From Limiplasma sp036645955 (GTDB taxonomy: Bacteria > Bacillota > Clostridia > Christensenellales > Aristaeellaceae), in contig JAVXND010000005.1 of NCBI GenBank assembly GCA_036645955.1, positions 1 through 64,000 on the forward strand: a stretch of 64,000 nucleotides of DNA. Direction: 5' to 3'. The notes beneath the pieces are model-generated. The model was not told where the DNA came from and did no database searches. It saw only the letters and a list, made by a program, of their open reading frames with translations. The position numbers and the translations under genes were made by a program. The first letter of the stretch is position 1; each line of letters begins with the position of its first letter. Positions 9,166-17,954 of this stretch are shown piece by piece.

Positions 9166-10233
9166 CTACTGCCGCAGTGCTTGATCTGCCTTGTGGTAAA
9201 GTGCGGCAAAGCACTCCCCATCACGCGGGTACAGCGCTGCGCCAATGGCGCACAAAAGGGCGCATTGACCATCCAGGGAAGTCAATTCCTCTATGGCAGC
9301 GCTAATGGCCAATATGCGGCGCTCCGCTTGCGCATCGGTGGCAACGCCATCCATCAGCAGCATAAATTCATCGTCATCTGTTCTGCCCACAATATCTGTT
9401 TTTTCCGCAAAGCCAGTGAGAATATTGCCCAGCTTACACAAAAGGCGATCGCTTTGTTCCCGTCCATCAATATCCGCAATTTGCTTTAAGCCCTCAGGCA
9501 CCACAAGCACAAGCGCACAGCTTTGGCGGCTCTGCATGGCACTTAAGCTTTGCGTGATCCGCCGTTCCGTTGTTTCCTTGTTTGCAAGCCCCGTCAGCGC
9601 ATCCGTGGTGGACACGCGCAAAAGCTCTTGGTTGAGCTCATGCTCGCGCACGCGCAGTAAAAACATGGTACGGTGCAGCAGCAGCCCCAGCACCCAGCCC
9701 ATTCCAGCAGTGAACAGGTCGTAGGAAAAAGCAATGCCGCTCTTGCAAAAATAGCTGCACACAAGAAAAACAAGGGTGCTTACAAGTGTAATCACCGTCT
9801 GCTCCCAAAAGGGCAGAAGAAAAACCAATTGAAGCGTAAGCACAATCAAAGAAAAAAACACGCCTGGCCGATCTAAATAGGGAACGATGCTCACCACGGT
9901 TACAAAAATAAGCAAAGATAGCAAATAGAGGATGATAAGCCCGTGCAACCGCTGAGGATGCTGTAATAGTTTGGTAAAGCAGAAGTTTGAAATTCCGCAA
10001 AGTCCCATTTGAACCAGCAAAATGCTCATATAAGCCAGCGTGAGAACAGGGGAATGGAACCAAATGGTAATCACAACAGAAAGCAACAGCAGCAGTGCAG
10101 AAGACTGTAATGAAAGGCTTCGCAGCATATACAGGTTGTTTTCCGTAATGTGACGTGCTTCCCCCTGAAAAAACGCACGGCTCTTGCGCACATTACTCAG
10201 CAGGTTTTTTGGCAAGCATGTCAGGCATCTCAT
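9166..10233 (-). CDS. Membrane protein with degenerate GGDEF domain
   Basis: The 355-aa protein has about six TM helices (residues 35-190) followed by a GGDEF-type cyclase domain starting TDALTGLANKETTERR. The active-site loop reads GRTDDDEF near residues 283-290 instead of GRxGGDEF, so both glycines are lost and diguanylate cyclase activity is doubtful. It may bind nucleotide or act as a scaffold. It lies 14 nt before the sensor kinase and 32 nt after pilT, which fits a link between signalling and the pilus locus. Confidence 0.85.
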   Translation of the reverse strand: MRCLTCLPKNLLSNVRKSRAFFQGEARHITENNLYMLRSLSLQSSALLLLLSVVITIWFHSPVLTLAYMSILLVQMGLCGISNFCFTKLLQHPQRLHGLIILYLLSLLIFVTVVSIVPYLDRPGVFFSLIVLTLQLVFLLPFWEQTVITLVSTLVFLVCSYFCKSGIAFSYDLFTAGMGWVLGLLLHRTMFLLRVREHELNQELLRVSTTDALTGLANKETTERRITQSLSAMQSRQSCALVLVVPEGLKQIADIDGREQSDRLLCKLGNILTGFAEKTDIVGRTDDDEFMLLMDGVATDAQAERRILAISAAIEELTSLDGQCALLCAIGAALYPRDGECFAALYHKADQALRQ

Positions 10234-10265
10234 AGCATGGTATTCTCCTTCCCGATGGGCATTAA

Positions 10266-11321
10266 CTAGAACTTTTTTGCCATAATTTCGGGGTTGATGG
10301 CATACAGCAATGCATTTTCGCGGGTGATTTTCCCCTCGCGGCAGAGGCGCAAAATATCGTTATCCATGGTAATCATACCTTGTGCCGCGCCCGCATAAAT
10401 CACATTGTCCATTTGGTGCACCTTGCCCTCGCGAATCATGTTGGAAATGGCATTGTCTACAAGCATCACTTCAAATGCAGGCACAATGCCGCCGTCAACC
10501 GTGGGGATGAGCTGCTGGCTCACCACGGCTTGAAGCACCAGTGAAAGCTGCATGCGCACCTGTGCCTGCTGTGTGGCAGGGAAGGAATCAATAATGCGGT
10601 CGATGGTTTTGCTAGCGCCCACCGTATGCAAGGTGGATAGCAGTAAATGCCCCGTTTCTGCCGCTGTCAGCGCGGTTTGAATGGTTTCAAAATCGCGCAT
10701 TTCGCCTAGCAAAATCACATCAGGCGCTTGCCTGAGCGCACTTCTAAGCGCATAAGCAAAATTTTTGGTGTCGTTCATCATTTCGCGTTGGGTTACAAGG
10801 CAATTCTTATGGGGATGGATAAACTCAATCGGGTCCTCCAAGGTAATGATGTGCCCCACGCTGTTTGTGTTAATGCGATCGATGATACAGGTGAGCGTGG
10901 TGCTCTTGCCGCTTCCTGCGGGGCCTGTAACCAGCACCATGCCGCGCCGCTTTGTACCCAAGTTAAGCACCACATCGGGAATGCCTAGCTTGTTAGCGTC
11001 TGGCAAGTCAAAGGGCACCACACGCAGTACCGCCGCAAGCGTGCCGCGCTGTAAAAAAGCATTACAGCGGAAACGCCCCACACGTGCCAGCCCAAAAGAA
11101 AAATCATCGTCACCCATGCGGGTCACTTTTTCCATATCCCGATGATAGGCAAGCTCATAAATTTGGCGTATCAAATCACTGCATTGTTCTGTTCCCAGTT
11201 TTTCATCGTTTAAGGGCTTCATGACCTCATTTATTTTGGTGGTTACGCGGGCACCTGGAATAATAAAAACATCCGAGCCGCCCAGCGAAAGCGTTTTTTC
11301 CAATAGGGATTGCAGTTCCAT
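10266..11321 (-). CDS. pilT: PilT-like type IV filament ATPase
   Basis: This secretion-superfamily ATPase powers retraction of type IV pili. The 351-aa protein has Walker A GPAGSGKST (near residues 133-141), the Asp box LEDPIEFIH, Walker B ILLGEMRD and the His box LLLSTLHT. The C-terminal AISNMIREGK matches the PilT AIRNLIRE signature and distinguishes it from the extension ATPase PilB/GspE. It is the only filament ATPase in the locus. GAGGT precedes the ATG. Confidence 0.93.
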   Translation of the reverse strand: MELQSLLEKTLSLGGSDVFIIPGARVTTKINEVMKPLNDEKLGTEQCSDLIRQIYELAYHRDMEKVTRMGDDDFSFGLARVGRFRCNAFLQRGTLAAVLRVVPFDLPDANKLGIPDVVLNLGTKRRGMVLVTGPAGSGKSTTLTCIIDRINTNSVGHIITLEDPIEFIHPHKNCLVTQREMMNDTKNFAYALRSALRQAPDVILLGEMRDFETIQTALTAAETGHLLLSTLHTVGASKTIDRIIDSFPATQQAQVRMQLSLVLQAVVSQQLIPTVDGGIVPAFEVMLVDNAISNMIREGKVHQMDNVIYAGAAQGMITMDNDILRLCREGKITRENALLYAINPEIMAKKF

Positions 11322-11332
11322 TGTGTTTTACC

Positions 11333-11809
11333 TCATTCACCCATTAAATTCATCATTTCTTGGTTGCTGTAAGGTCGGGTGTCCACAAGCTTATGCTCCA
11401 GCAGTTCATAGCGCTTTTCCCCTGCTTTGCCCAGCTTCCCGCTTGCCACCAACGCATGCTCTTCGCCTGTATCCTCCGTCAGGGTAAAAAAAAGCCTCTC
11501 GTCCTGCGCCGTCCACTCCGCATTGGCAACCTTTTGCTCCGTAAGCCAAACCAAATCAGGCAAATTGCCCGCATTTTTTTCAGCATACTCAAACAATGTT
11601 TCATCGATCAGGGCAAGCTTTTCTTGAATGCGCGCCGCCGCCTCATAATAGGCCACGCTCATTTGCACATTGCGTTCAGTGAGCGCCTTTGTGTTGCGGG
11701 CACTGCCAAACGCAAGCAAGCTTAGCGCCGCCATGGCCATTACCACCAATATCATCAGCACAGAGGATGAGCCGGTGCCAATGCGGTATTCCGTCTTTGC
11801 CTTGCTCAT
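11333..11809 (-). CDS. Prepilin-like single-TM protein
   Basis: The 158-aa protein has a short basic N-terminus, then GTGSSSVLMILVVMAMAALS as a hydrophobic helix near residues 12-33, then a polar C-terminal domain. The shape is that of a minor pilin or pseudopilin, but the canonical G-FTxxE site is not clear. The gene overlaps its upstream neighbour by 4 bp and sits between pilT and three similar genes. Its function is inferred from context only. Confidence 0.75.
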   Translation of the reverse strand: MSKAKTEYRIGTGSSSVLMILVVMAMAALSLLAFGSARNTKALTERNVQMSVAYYEAAARIQEKLALIDETLFEYAEKNAGNLPDLVWLTEQKVANAEWTAQDERLFFTLTEDTGEEHALVASGKLGKAGEKRYELLEHKLVDTRPYSNQEMMNLMGE

Positions 11810-12207
11810 GGCTGTACCTCCTTGGCGATATAATAAGCGCTTGGGAAGCTGAACAACAGCTGCTGCTCCCTTCGAACGCTCAACGTGGCACGAATCATTT
11901 GCCCTGCGGGTTGTTCAAGGCGCGTCAAATCCACATGCAAATCAAAGCCCGCAGGATCTGCTAAAATATAGCTTCCGTTTCCGCCCATGAAGCCCAAGGA
12001 CAAAAGCATTGCATCGGGCTGGCTTTCACCGCTTAGCTGTTCTGCCACATCCTCGCTTACATTGAGCGCCTTATGCAGAAGCTTGCTTTCATTAGCCATT
12101 TGCTGTGAAGTGGCAAAAACCTGCATAATCACAACCTGTGAAAGCGAAAAGAAAAGAATCGCAATCACGAGCTCCACCAACAGCATGTTTCCTTTATAAT
12201 TTTTCAC
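11806..12207 (-). CDS. Prepilin-like protein (type IV filament subunit candidate)
   Basis: This 133-aa protein has the most pilin-like N-terminus of the group: KGNMLLVELVIAILFF, a hydrophobic helix with a Glu near its start, as in class III signal peptides, though the residue before the likely cut is not a standard Gly. GTG start with GGAGGTGCC upstream. It overlaps both neighbours by 4 bp, so expression is probably translationally coupled. Confidence 0.75.
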   Translation of the reverse strand: MKNYKGNMLLVELVIAILFFSLSQVVIMQVFATSQQMANESKLLHKALNVSEDVAEQLSGESQPDAMLLSLGFMGGNGSYILADPAGFDLHVDLTRLEQPAGQMIRATLSVRREQQLLFSFPSAYYIAKEVQP

Positions 12208-12719
12208 GGCACCTCCGCCCCCTTCGCACGCAGGGACACATGCATTGTGACTTGTTCAGCGCCAGGCTGAGCAAGCTCCACCTTTAGCAGCCAAGGCTTT
12301 GCAAAGCCGATGGAAAAATAAGATAGATTGCAAATGACTTCCCCTAGCTCCGCGTTAAACACTTCGTCTGAAGCACAATAGTACTCGCTCAGCTTGCCGT
12401 CTGTGCAAAAGATACGCGTTTCATAGCTTTGGTTCTCCACCATTTCATGGAGGCAAAGCACCTCCGTGCCCTCTTGATTGCGAACCGTCACGCCGCCCTC
12501 ACTGTCGTAGGCGTGTATCTTGTTGATTAAGTAGCTCAGCGCAATTTGCCCCTCGGTGTTGTCTGCGGAGGCTTCATAGGTACTGCGGTAAGCACGGATG
12601 CCTGTAAGCGTGAGCGTTGTAGCCAAAATGGCAAAAAGGCCGATCATGAAAAATACGAACAAGCCAGAGATCATATGCCCTCGGGAGGTGATTTCTCTGC
12701 GATGAAATTTTTCACTCAT
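12204..12719 (-). CDS. Prepilin-like protein, resembles DUF4860 proteins
   Basis: This protein of about 171 aa has one TM helix (MISGLFVFFMIGLFAILATTL near residues 15-35) after a basic N-terminus, then a beta-rich domain with four Cys residues. It resembles the DUF4860 pilus-locus proteins of clostridia; that is a recalled resemblance, not a search. The ATG at 12719 has AGGAGG 8 nt upstream, and a GTG at 12728 is the alternative. It overlaps the upstream gene by 8 bp. Confidence 0.72.
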   Translation of the reverse strand: MSEKFHRREITSRGHMISGLFVFFMIGLFAILATTLTLTGIRAYRSTYEASADNTEGQIALSYLINKIHAYDSEGGVTVRNQEGTEVLCLHEMVENQSYETRIFCTDGKLSEYYCASDEVFNAELGEVICNLSYFSIGFAKPWLLKVELAQPGAEQVTMHVSLRAKGAEVP

Positions 12720-13053
12720 ATGCCTCACCTCCTATGGTAAGCACGTGAATATCGGGCAGTAAATTGGATGCAAAAGAATCCATGGTGACCATATAACGGT
12801 CGTGATCAAAAGTAAGGCCGTAATGCTCGCACAATTCTTGCACATCGCTGGGATAGCGACCTTCTACAGCATAGCATAGCACCGTTGCGCGGCGCACCGC
12901 CTCTGCAAGGGCGGCGGCTTGCTCTTGATCGCTTCGTTGGTTCAGCTGTGAAAGACCCAGCCCAAGAACGAGCAGGATACACAAAAATAGCAATACCGAA
13001 ATGAGCACCCCTCGAAGCATATGATTTTGACCCTTCAGCTTTTCCACCCTCAC
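12712..13053 (-). CDS. Small single-TM protein of the filament locus
   Basis: This protein of about 113 aa has a TM helix (GVLISVLLFLCILLVLGLGLS, about residues 15-35) and a C-terminal domain with the segment AVRRATVLCYAVEGRYPSDVQEL, reminiscent of the alpha-helix-plus-loop of pilins (YPxxxxxL). GTG start. It lies between the platform-protein gene and the other pilin-like genes. Its precise role is unknown. Confidence 0.7.
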   Translation of the reverse strand: MRVEKLKGQNHMLRGVLISVLLFLCILLVLGLGLSQLNQRSDQEQAAALAEAVRRATVLCYAVEGRYPSDVQELCEHYGLTFDHDRYMVTMDSFASNLLPDIHVLTIGGEAYE

Positions 13054-13080
13054 ACCCCCTTCCCTATCATTCCAGAAGCG

Positions 13081-14118
13081 TTATGCCATGCCGTTCATAA
13101 TGCTAAGCAACGGCAGCATAACCGCCAGCATAATGGCACCAATAATCACAGACATCAGCGCCACCAAGGACGGTTCAATAATCGATACCAGATGGCTGAT
13201 CTGCGTTTCCACCTCTTCTTCATAAAGAGATGCAAGCTTGCTCATAACACGGTCTGTTTGACCCGCTCGAAAGCCCACGCTGATCATGCGGCAATGCAGC
13301 TTGTCAAACAGCCCGATTTTCTCCACCGCTTCAGGAAAAGACATGCCTGCCGCCATTTCCAAACGGCAAGCCGCTACTTGCTTTTTCACAAAGGGATCTT
13401 CATACAGCCCTTCAATCAGCTCCAAGCTTTCTTCCAGCGGATAGCCGCTTCGCATCATCATGGCCAAGGTAGATGCAAAGCGCCCTGCATAAAGCTTGCG
13501 ATTCAGCGTGCCCAAGGGGGAAATCAAGCGAAAGAGCACTCTGCGGCAACGCCCCGTGGAATCCAAGCGCAAAACCAGCAGTGCCGCAAGCACCAGCACA
13601 ATCAGCACGCCCGCCGCCATGAGCGTACCCTTGCCCACGCCAATGGCCACGCCCATCCACGGTGAGGAAGCGCTCATGCCCAAGCCCTTGAATACGTTTT
13701 CAAAGATTGGGAAAACCTGCAAAATCAGCACCAGAATCAAAACCGCCATCATGGCAATCAGCAGCAGCGGGTACAGCACTGCATTTTGAATGGCGCGGCG
13801 CTTTTTGGCTTCGCGATCGTAATAAACGGAAAGCTCTTCCATAACGCTGTCCAATTCGCCCGTTTTTTCGCCGATGCGCGTCATTTCCATTAAATACTCT
13901 GGAAAGACCGTTGCGGCTTTAAAGCCCTCGTACAAGCTGCCCGTTTCGGTAACGCCTTGCTCAAGCGCCAAAAATTTCGGCGCATAACGCGTGCCGCTGT
14001 AGTTTTCACACAGCGCCTCTACCCCATCGTGCATGGGCAGCCCCGCGCGTAAAATCAGCCCGATTTGTTCGCAAATAACAGAAAGCTCCTCGTTGTTTAA
14101 CATACCCTTGCGGTTCAT
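13081..14118 (-). CDS. Type II secretion/type IV pilus platform protein (GspF/PilC family)
   Basis: The 345-aa inner-membrane platform protein has two T2SSF repeats (about residues 10-130 and 205-335) and three TM helices (near 155, 170-190 and 315-340). GEKTGELDSVMEELSVYYDREAKKR and GFRAGQTDRVMSKLASLYEEEVE are the typical repeat motifs. It anchors the filament ATPase. It is the first gene of the minus-strand filament operon, with AGGAGG before the ATG. Genes for PilB, PilD, PilM, PilN and PilO are absent here. Confidence 0.9.
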   Translation of the reverse strand: MNRKGMLNNEELSVICEQIGLILRAGLPMHDGVEALCENYSGTRYAPKFLALEQGVTETGSLYEGFKAATVFPEYLMEMTRIGEKTGELDSVMEELSVYYDREAKKRRAIQNAVLYPLLLIAMMAVLILVLILQVFPIFENVFKGLGMSASSPWMGVAIGVGKGTLMAAGVLIVLVLAALLVLRLDSTGRCRRVLFRLISPLGTLNRKLYAGRFASTLAMMMRSGYPLEESLELIEGLYEDPFVKKQVAACRLEMAAGMSFPEAVEKIGLFDKLHCRMISVGFRAGQTDRVMSKLASLYEEEVETQISHLVSIIEPSLVALMSVIIGAIMLAVMLPLLSIMNGMA

Positions 14119-14162
14119 ATGCCTTCCTCCTCACAGATGCGTTTCTTTACTCATTACATGTT

Positions 14163-14224
14163 TAGGGTGATAAAAGCACGTTTTCACCTTGCTGTGCACC
14201 TCAAATGTGCTTTTGGCATCCGTA
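14163..14224. repeat. AAAAGCACA inverted-repeat family, copy 1
   Basis: The left arm (AGGGTGATAAAAGCACG) pairs with the right arm (TGTGCTTTTGGCATCC). It is the shortest copy of a family also found at 18063, 21428 and 58122. It ends exactly at the stop codon of the transglutaminase-like gene, so it is the 3' flank of that gene. Confidence 0.75.
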
Positions 14225-15151
14225 TCAATACATACGCTCAACCGTGTAGCTTTGAATGGTATTGCCGCATACAGCAGAGGTTGCATCACATCGCGTCCAT
14301 TCATCATTTACATAAACATCGTTCCATGCATGGTAGGTTTTATCGGCAAAGCCAATCACAAGCCGTGTGGGTACGCCCTGTGACCGCAGCATGCTCGCCA
14401 TGGTTGCGGCAAAGTCAAAGCAAATGCCCATGTTTTTTTGGTACACTTTATCTAGCTCGGGCAAATAACCCGTTGCTTTTTGAACGGTAATGGCAAGCAC
14501 ATAATCGTATACCATATGGGAAATGACGTAATCGTAGACCACTTGAAATTTTTCTTGATCGCTTGAAAGCCCTTGGCATATTTCGTTTGCCTTTTGAACT
14601 GGCAATGTATCTGCCGTATAGTTCACATATTGATTGGGGTACAGGTAGGGAAGCTTCTCGTCCGTTAGCTCCGCCTTTATGGAAAGGCTTGACACAGGGC
14701 TGTATTTATTGCCAGACACCTGTGCAAACACCTGCAATTTATACTTGCCATTGCCCAACTGCAACGGAAAAACCTCGTATTCGCCATCCGAATTTAAATC
14801 ATAGGTTAATTGCTTCTTGCCAAGGGATATGCGCAACTTTAGTTTTTTGCCCGTTTTCTTTTGTTTGACCATGATATAGCCGCTGTCCGCATGGCTTGCA
14901 TCCACAGTGGTGCCGCTCTCTTCATATACAATATCACCCGTTGCCTCTGGCAGCAGTATTTCAGCCAAGCCGCTTGCCAGCAGTAGCAAGCAAAGCCATA
15001 GGGCAACCAAAATAGTGAACCTTCGAGGTTTCCGCTTTAAACCAACGGCGTTTTCCTCAAACCTCATTACGCAAGGTAGGTGGGTATCTTTTGAGCCGAA
15101 TGCCGATTGCTTTTCCAAGCACCCCTCACCCGCCTTTATCTTATGAATCAT
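14225..15151 (-). CDS. Membrane-anchored transglutaminase-like protein
   Basis: The 308-aa protein has one TM helix (ILVALWLCLLLLASGL, about residues 46-62), a beta-rich middle region and a C-terminal transglutaminase/papain-like domain: Cys in KNMGICFDFAATMASMLRSQG, His in YHAWNDVYV and Asp in RCDATSA form the expected triad. It is probably an extracytoplasmic protease or transamidase; its substrate is unknown. No good ribosome site precedes the ATG at 15151. A TTG at 15118 after GGTGAGGGG is an alternative start. Confidence 0.85.
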   Translation of the reverse strand: MIHKIKAGEGCLEKQSAFGSKDTHLPCVMRFEENAVGLKRKPRRFTILVALWLCLLLLASGLAEILLPEATGDIVYEESGTTVDASHADSGYIMVKQKKTGKKLKLRISLGKKQLTYDLNSDGEYEVFPLQLGNGKYKLQVFAQVSGNKYSPVSSLSIKAELTDEKLPYLYPNQYVNYTADTLPVQKANEICQGLSSDQEKFQVVYDYVISHMVYDYVLAITVQKATGYLPELDKVYQKNMGICFDFAATMASMLRSQGVPTRLVIGFADKTYHAWNDVYVNDEWTRCDATSAVCGNTIQSYTVERMY

Positions 15152-15174
15152 TGCTTAGCAGCATAGCAATAAAT

Positions 15175-15203
15175 ATTGTACTGTTTTTATCCATAATCGT
15201 CAA
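15175..15203 (-). promoter_or_regulatory. Sigma-A promoter of the transglutaminase-like gene
   Basis: The minus strand has TTGACG, a 17-nt spacer and TACAAT, ending 23 nt before the annotated start. Confidence 0.75.
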
Positions 15204-15245
15204 GCGCCAGAACGCCTGAAAACGCTGTCAAATTCAACATCTCAC

Positions 15246-15274
15246 GTGACACAATCCCATGCCTGTGCTATAAT
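15246..15274 (+). promoter_or_regulatory. Sigma-A promoter of the TraX-like gene
   Basis: GTGACA, 17 nt, TATAAT, about 34 nt before the ATG at 15308, where GGAGGCG is the ribosome site. Confidence 0.75.
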
Positions 15275-15307
15275 AACTCACCACAACAAAGTTGGAGGCG
15301 CGAAGCT

Positions 15308-16123
15308 ATGGTAGTTCAAGCACCCAAGGCATCGGTCATAAGCAAGGAAACCCTCGGCGGCAACACCGATACCTCTTTGCTCAAAATTCTTGCGCTTGTA
15401 TTTATGCTGATTGACCATGTGGGGGCGATTTTCGGCGCACGCTTTTTCGGGGGAGCCATGGAGCTGCGCATGCTTGGCCGCATCGCTTTTCCGCTTTACG
15501 CATGGTGTTTGGTGGTGGGCAGTGTGAAAACGCACAATCCGCTTCAATATGCGCTTCGCTTGCTGCTGCTCGCTGTGATTTCACAGCCGCTCTATATGAT
15601 GGCGCTAGGCCACACTTGGGAATCCTTCAACATTCTTTTTACACTGGCCCTTGGTTTGCTGGTCATTGAAGGCATCCGCGCAAAGTTCTACTATAGCCAG
15701 ATATGGGCGCCCGCGCTTTGCTACCTGCTGTTAGGCTTTGTATCGGTAGATTACGGCTGGCGCGGTATTACGTTTATACTGGTGCTCTACGGCGCACGGC
15801 AAACGCGCGGCGGGCTTATTGCGGCTTTTTTGGCCTATGCCATGTTTTGGGGTACCTCCAGCTCCGCCATCGGCAGTATTTTGGGGGTCAATCTCTCTTT
15901 TCTTTCGTGGCCGGGGCTTGGGAAGGTGCTGGAACCGTTTTTTCACCTGCAGAGCATGGTATGGCTTGCACTGCCGCTCGTGGCCTTTTCCACGCATTCA
16001 GGTTTGCCCAAAATGCCCAAGTGGCTTGGCTATGGGTTGTATCCGCTTCATTTGGTATTGCTCATAGCACTCAACCTTTTGTTTGGCGGCATGACGTTAG
16101 CAGGGCTGATTGCTAACTTCTGA
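15308..16123 (+). CDS. TraX family membrane protein
   Basis: The 271-aa polytopic protein has about eight hydrophobic helices. The TraX signature region LKILALVFMLIDHVG is followed by LRMLGRIAFPLYAWCLV. TraX of plasmid F acetylates pilin N-termini; chromosomal homologues in Bacillota are uncharacterised acyltransferase-like membrane proteins. A role in modifying the nearby type IV pilins is tempting but only an inference. Its 3' end overlaps the convergent kdpE-like gene by 27 bp. Confidence 0.85.
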   Translation: MVVQAPKASVISKETLGGNTDTSLLKILALVFMLIDHVGAIFGARFFGGAMELRMLGRIAFPLYAWCLVVGSVKTHNPLQYALRLLLLAVISQPLYMMALGHTWESFNILFTLALGLLVIEGIRAKFYYSQIWAPALCYLLLGFVSVDYGWRGITFILVLYGARQTRGGLIAAFLAYAMFWGTSSSAIGSILGVNLSFLSWPGLGKVLEPFFHLQSMVWLALPLVAFSTHSGLPKMPKWLGYGLYPLHLVLLIALNLLFGGMTLAGLIANF

Positions 16124-16843
16124 CGTGTTGCTTTCCAATGCGTCCGCATCCTCCTCCGCCATGCGATAGCCTACGCCAACCTCCGTAAATATATATTTCG
16201 GATTGGTTGGCGTTTTTTCTATTTTGCGGCGGATATTCGCCATGTTCACACGCAGAATTTTATTGTCGGCTTTGGGGCAAGGCCCCCATAGCTCCTTCAT
16301 GATAAAATCATAGGTGAGCACACGCCCTGCGTATTTGCCCAACAAAGCCACAATGCGATACTCCCCCTGCGTTAATTGTGCATCCACTTGATCCACATAC
16401 ACGCGGTATTTTAAATAGTCTATCACCAAGCCGCCATGCTTGAATTGCCCCGTTTTTGATATCTGACCCGTTGCGTTCATGGTTTGCGCGTGCCTGAGCG
16501 CCATGCGGATGCGTGCAAGCAGCTCCGAGGTTCCAAAGGGCTTGGTAATATAATCATCCGCGCCAAGGTCAATCGCTTCCACCTTATCCAGCTCATGCGT
16601 GCGTGCGGACACCACAATAATGGGCGTAGCCGTCCATTTGCGCACGGCGGCCAGCAGGCTGTTGCCATCCATATCAGGCAAGCCCAAATCAAGCAAAATC
16701 AAATCCGGGCAATGCGAGGTAATCATCGAAAGAGCCTCTGCGCCCGTAGAGGCTTCAATCACCTCGTATTGATTGGCTGTGAGGATGGTATGCAGCAGCT
16801 TTAAAATGCTTTTTTCATCCTCAACGATGAGTATCTTTACCAT
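16097..16843 (-). CDS. OmpR-family response regulator, KdpE-like
   Basis: The 248-aa protein has a receiver domain (KILIVEDEKS; phospho-Asp in LILLDLGLPDMDG near residue 52; Lys in YITKPFG) and a C-terminal winged helix (LTQGEYRIVALLGKYAGRVLTYDFI; RVNMANIRRKIE). It resembles KdpE, but no kdpFABC potassium pump genes are in the window. The ATG at 16843 gives the standard start; it overlaps the upstream kinase gene by 23 bp. Confidence 0.93.
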   Translation of the reverse strand: MVKILIVEDEKSILKLLHTILTANQYEVIEASTGAEALSMITSHCPDLILLDLGLPDMDGNSLLAAVRKWTATPIIVVSARTHELDKVEAIDLGADDYITKPFGTSELLARIRMALRHAQTMNATGQISKTGQFKHGGLVIDYLKYRVYVDQVDAQLTQGEYRIVALLGKYAGRVLTYDFIMKELWGPCPKADNKILRVNMANIRRKIEKTPTNPKYIFTEVGVGYRMAEEDADALESNTSEVSNQPC

Positions 16844-17897
16844 TAAAATCATTCTCACTTTCCTGAAGCGTAAAGGTAAAGCTTGCGCCGCCCTTTGCTT
16901 CGTTGTGTGCGCTCATGGTGCCGCCATGCGCTGTAATAATGCTCATGCAAACAGACAGGCCAATACCCATATGCTTTTGCGCATCTGCACTGCCATGCCC
17001 ATCCCCATGCACAGAGCCGTTAAAAAGCTTGGCAAGCTTCTCCTTGGCAATGCCCGCGCCATTGTCCAAAACCGTTACAAGCACCATGTGGCCATCATGC
17101 TCGGTTTGAAGCACAATTCGCGTGGTGCGCTGGCCATGATACACCGCATTTTCCAGCAGGTTGAGCACCACCTGTTCCACCAGCACAGCATCCATATCCG
17201 CCAGCAAAATGTCATCACACATTTCCATGTCCACCCGAATGCCTGCAAAATGCTTTTGAAATTTAATCACAGCCTCTGCAAGCACGTCCTCCACCACTTC
17301 GGTTTCCAAGTGCAGGGGCGCTCGATTGCCGCTGATGCGCGTAATGGCCAGCAGGTTTTCAATCATGCGCAGGAGCCACTGCGCATCGGTATTGGCATCC
17401 TCAATCAGCTCCCGCTGTTTTTCAAGCGACAATTCATTGTCTAAAATAGCGCCTGTAGCACCCACTATGGAAGTAAGCGGCGTACGCAAATCGTGCGAAA
17501 CGGCGCGAAGCAGGTTGGCGCGAAGCTTTTCGGTTTCCGCCTCGCCTCTTAAACGCTCCTGTTTTTTGAGGCGCGTGGTCAGCACACTGATAATGAGGGA
17601 TACGGCCAGCAGTGTAATAAAAGTCAGCAGATAGCCCGATATGGATAGGTTGAACGCAAAATAGGGATAGGTGAATATATAGTTCACAATGGGCACCGCA
17701 ATCAGCGAAGCTAAAATTCCCCAAAGGTAGCCGTCTGTGAAATAGGAAACAAGCAGCACAACCAGCAAAAACATCAATTGTGTGTTTGCGCTTCCCGTAA
17801 ACACATTGCGGGCAAGCAAGCAAATCACCGTTGCGCTAAGCAACAGACCAATCGTAAGCAAAGCGTTGATCCACTGCTTTTTGATGAGCTTTTTCAT
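16821..17897 (-). CDS. KdpD-like sensor histidine kinase, short form
   Basis: The protein of about 358 aa has four TM helices of DUF4118 type (about residues 5-110), HisKA (LLRAVSHDLRTPLTSIVG) and HATPase_c (VVLNLLENAVYHGQ; VLDNGAGI; GIGLSVCMSIITAHGG). It lacks the long cytoplasmic N-terminal KdpD/USP domains. It is the kinase for the adjacent KdpE-like regulator. I chose the ATG at 17897; an upstream GGAAAGGA lies 15 nt away, so the start is not certain. Confidence 0.88.
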   Translation of the reverse strand: MKKLIKKQWINALLTIGLLLSATVICLLARNVFTGSANTQLMFLLVVLLVSYFTDGYLWGILASLIAVPIVNYIFTYPYFAFNLSISGYLLTFITLLAVSLIISVLTTRLKKQERLRGEAETEKLRANLLRAVSHDLRTPLTSIVGATGAILDNELSLEKQRELIEDANTDAQWLLRMIENLLAITRISGNRAPLHLETEVVEDVLAEAVIKFQKHFAGIRVDMEMCDDILLADMDAVLVEQVVLNLLENAVYHGQRTTRIVLQTEHDGHMVLVTVLDNGAGIAKEKLAKLFNGSVHGDGHGSADAQKHMGIGLSVCMSIITAHGGTMSAHNEAKGGASFTFTLQESENDFNGKDTHR

Positions 17898-17948
17898 AGA
17901 AATGGATCTACGTCCTTTCCGTGCGCATATCAAGTGTAACACTGCCTG

Positions 17949-17954
17949 AGTATA
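17949..17954 (-). promoter_or_regulatory. Candidate -10 box of the kdpDE-like operon
   Basis: TATACT on the minus strand lies 52 nt before the kinase start. The -35 is poor. Upstream, 17991-18031 carries three TTAGCG-type repeats (two as TTAGCGCATT 12 nt apart), a possible regulator site. The rest of 17943-18308 holds repeat copy 2 and the tRNA promoter, and no gene. Confidence 0.4.
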
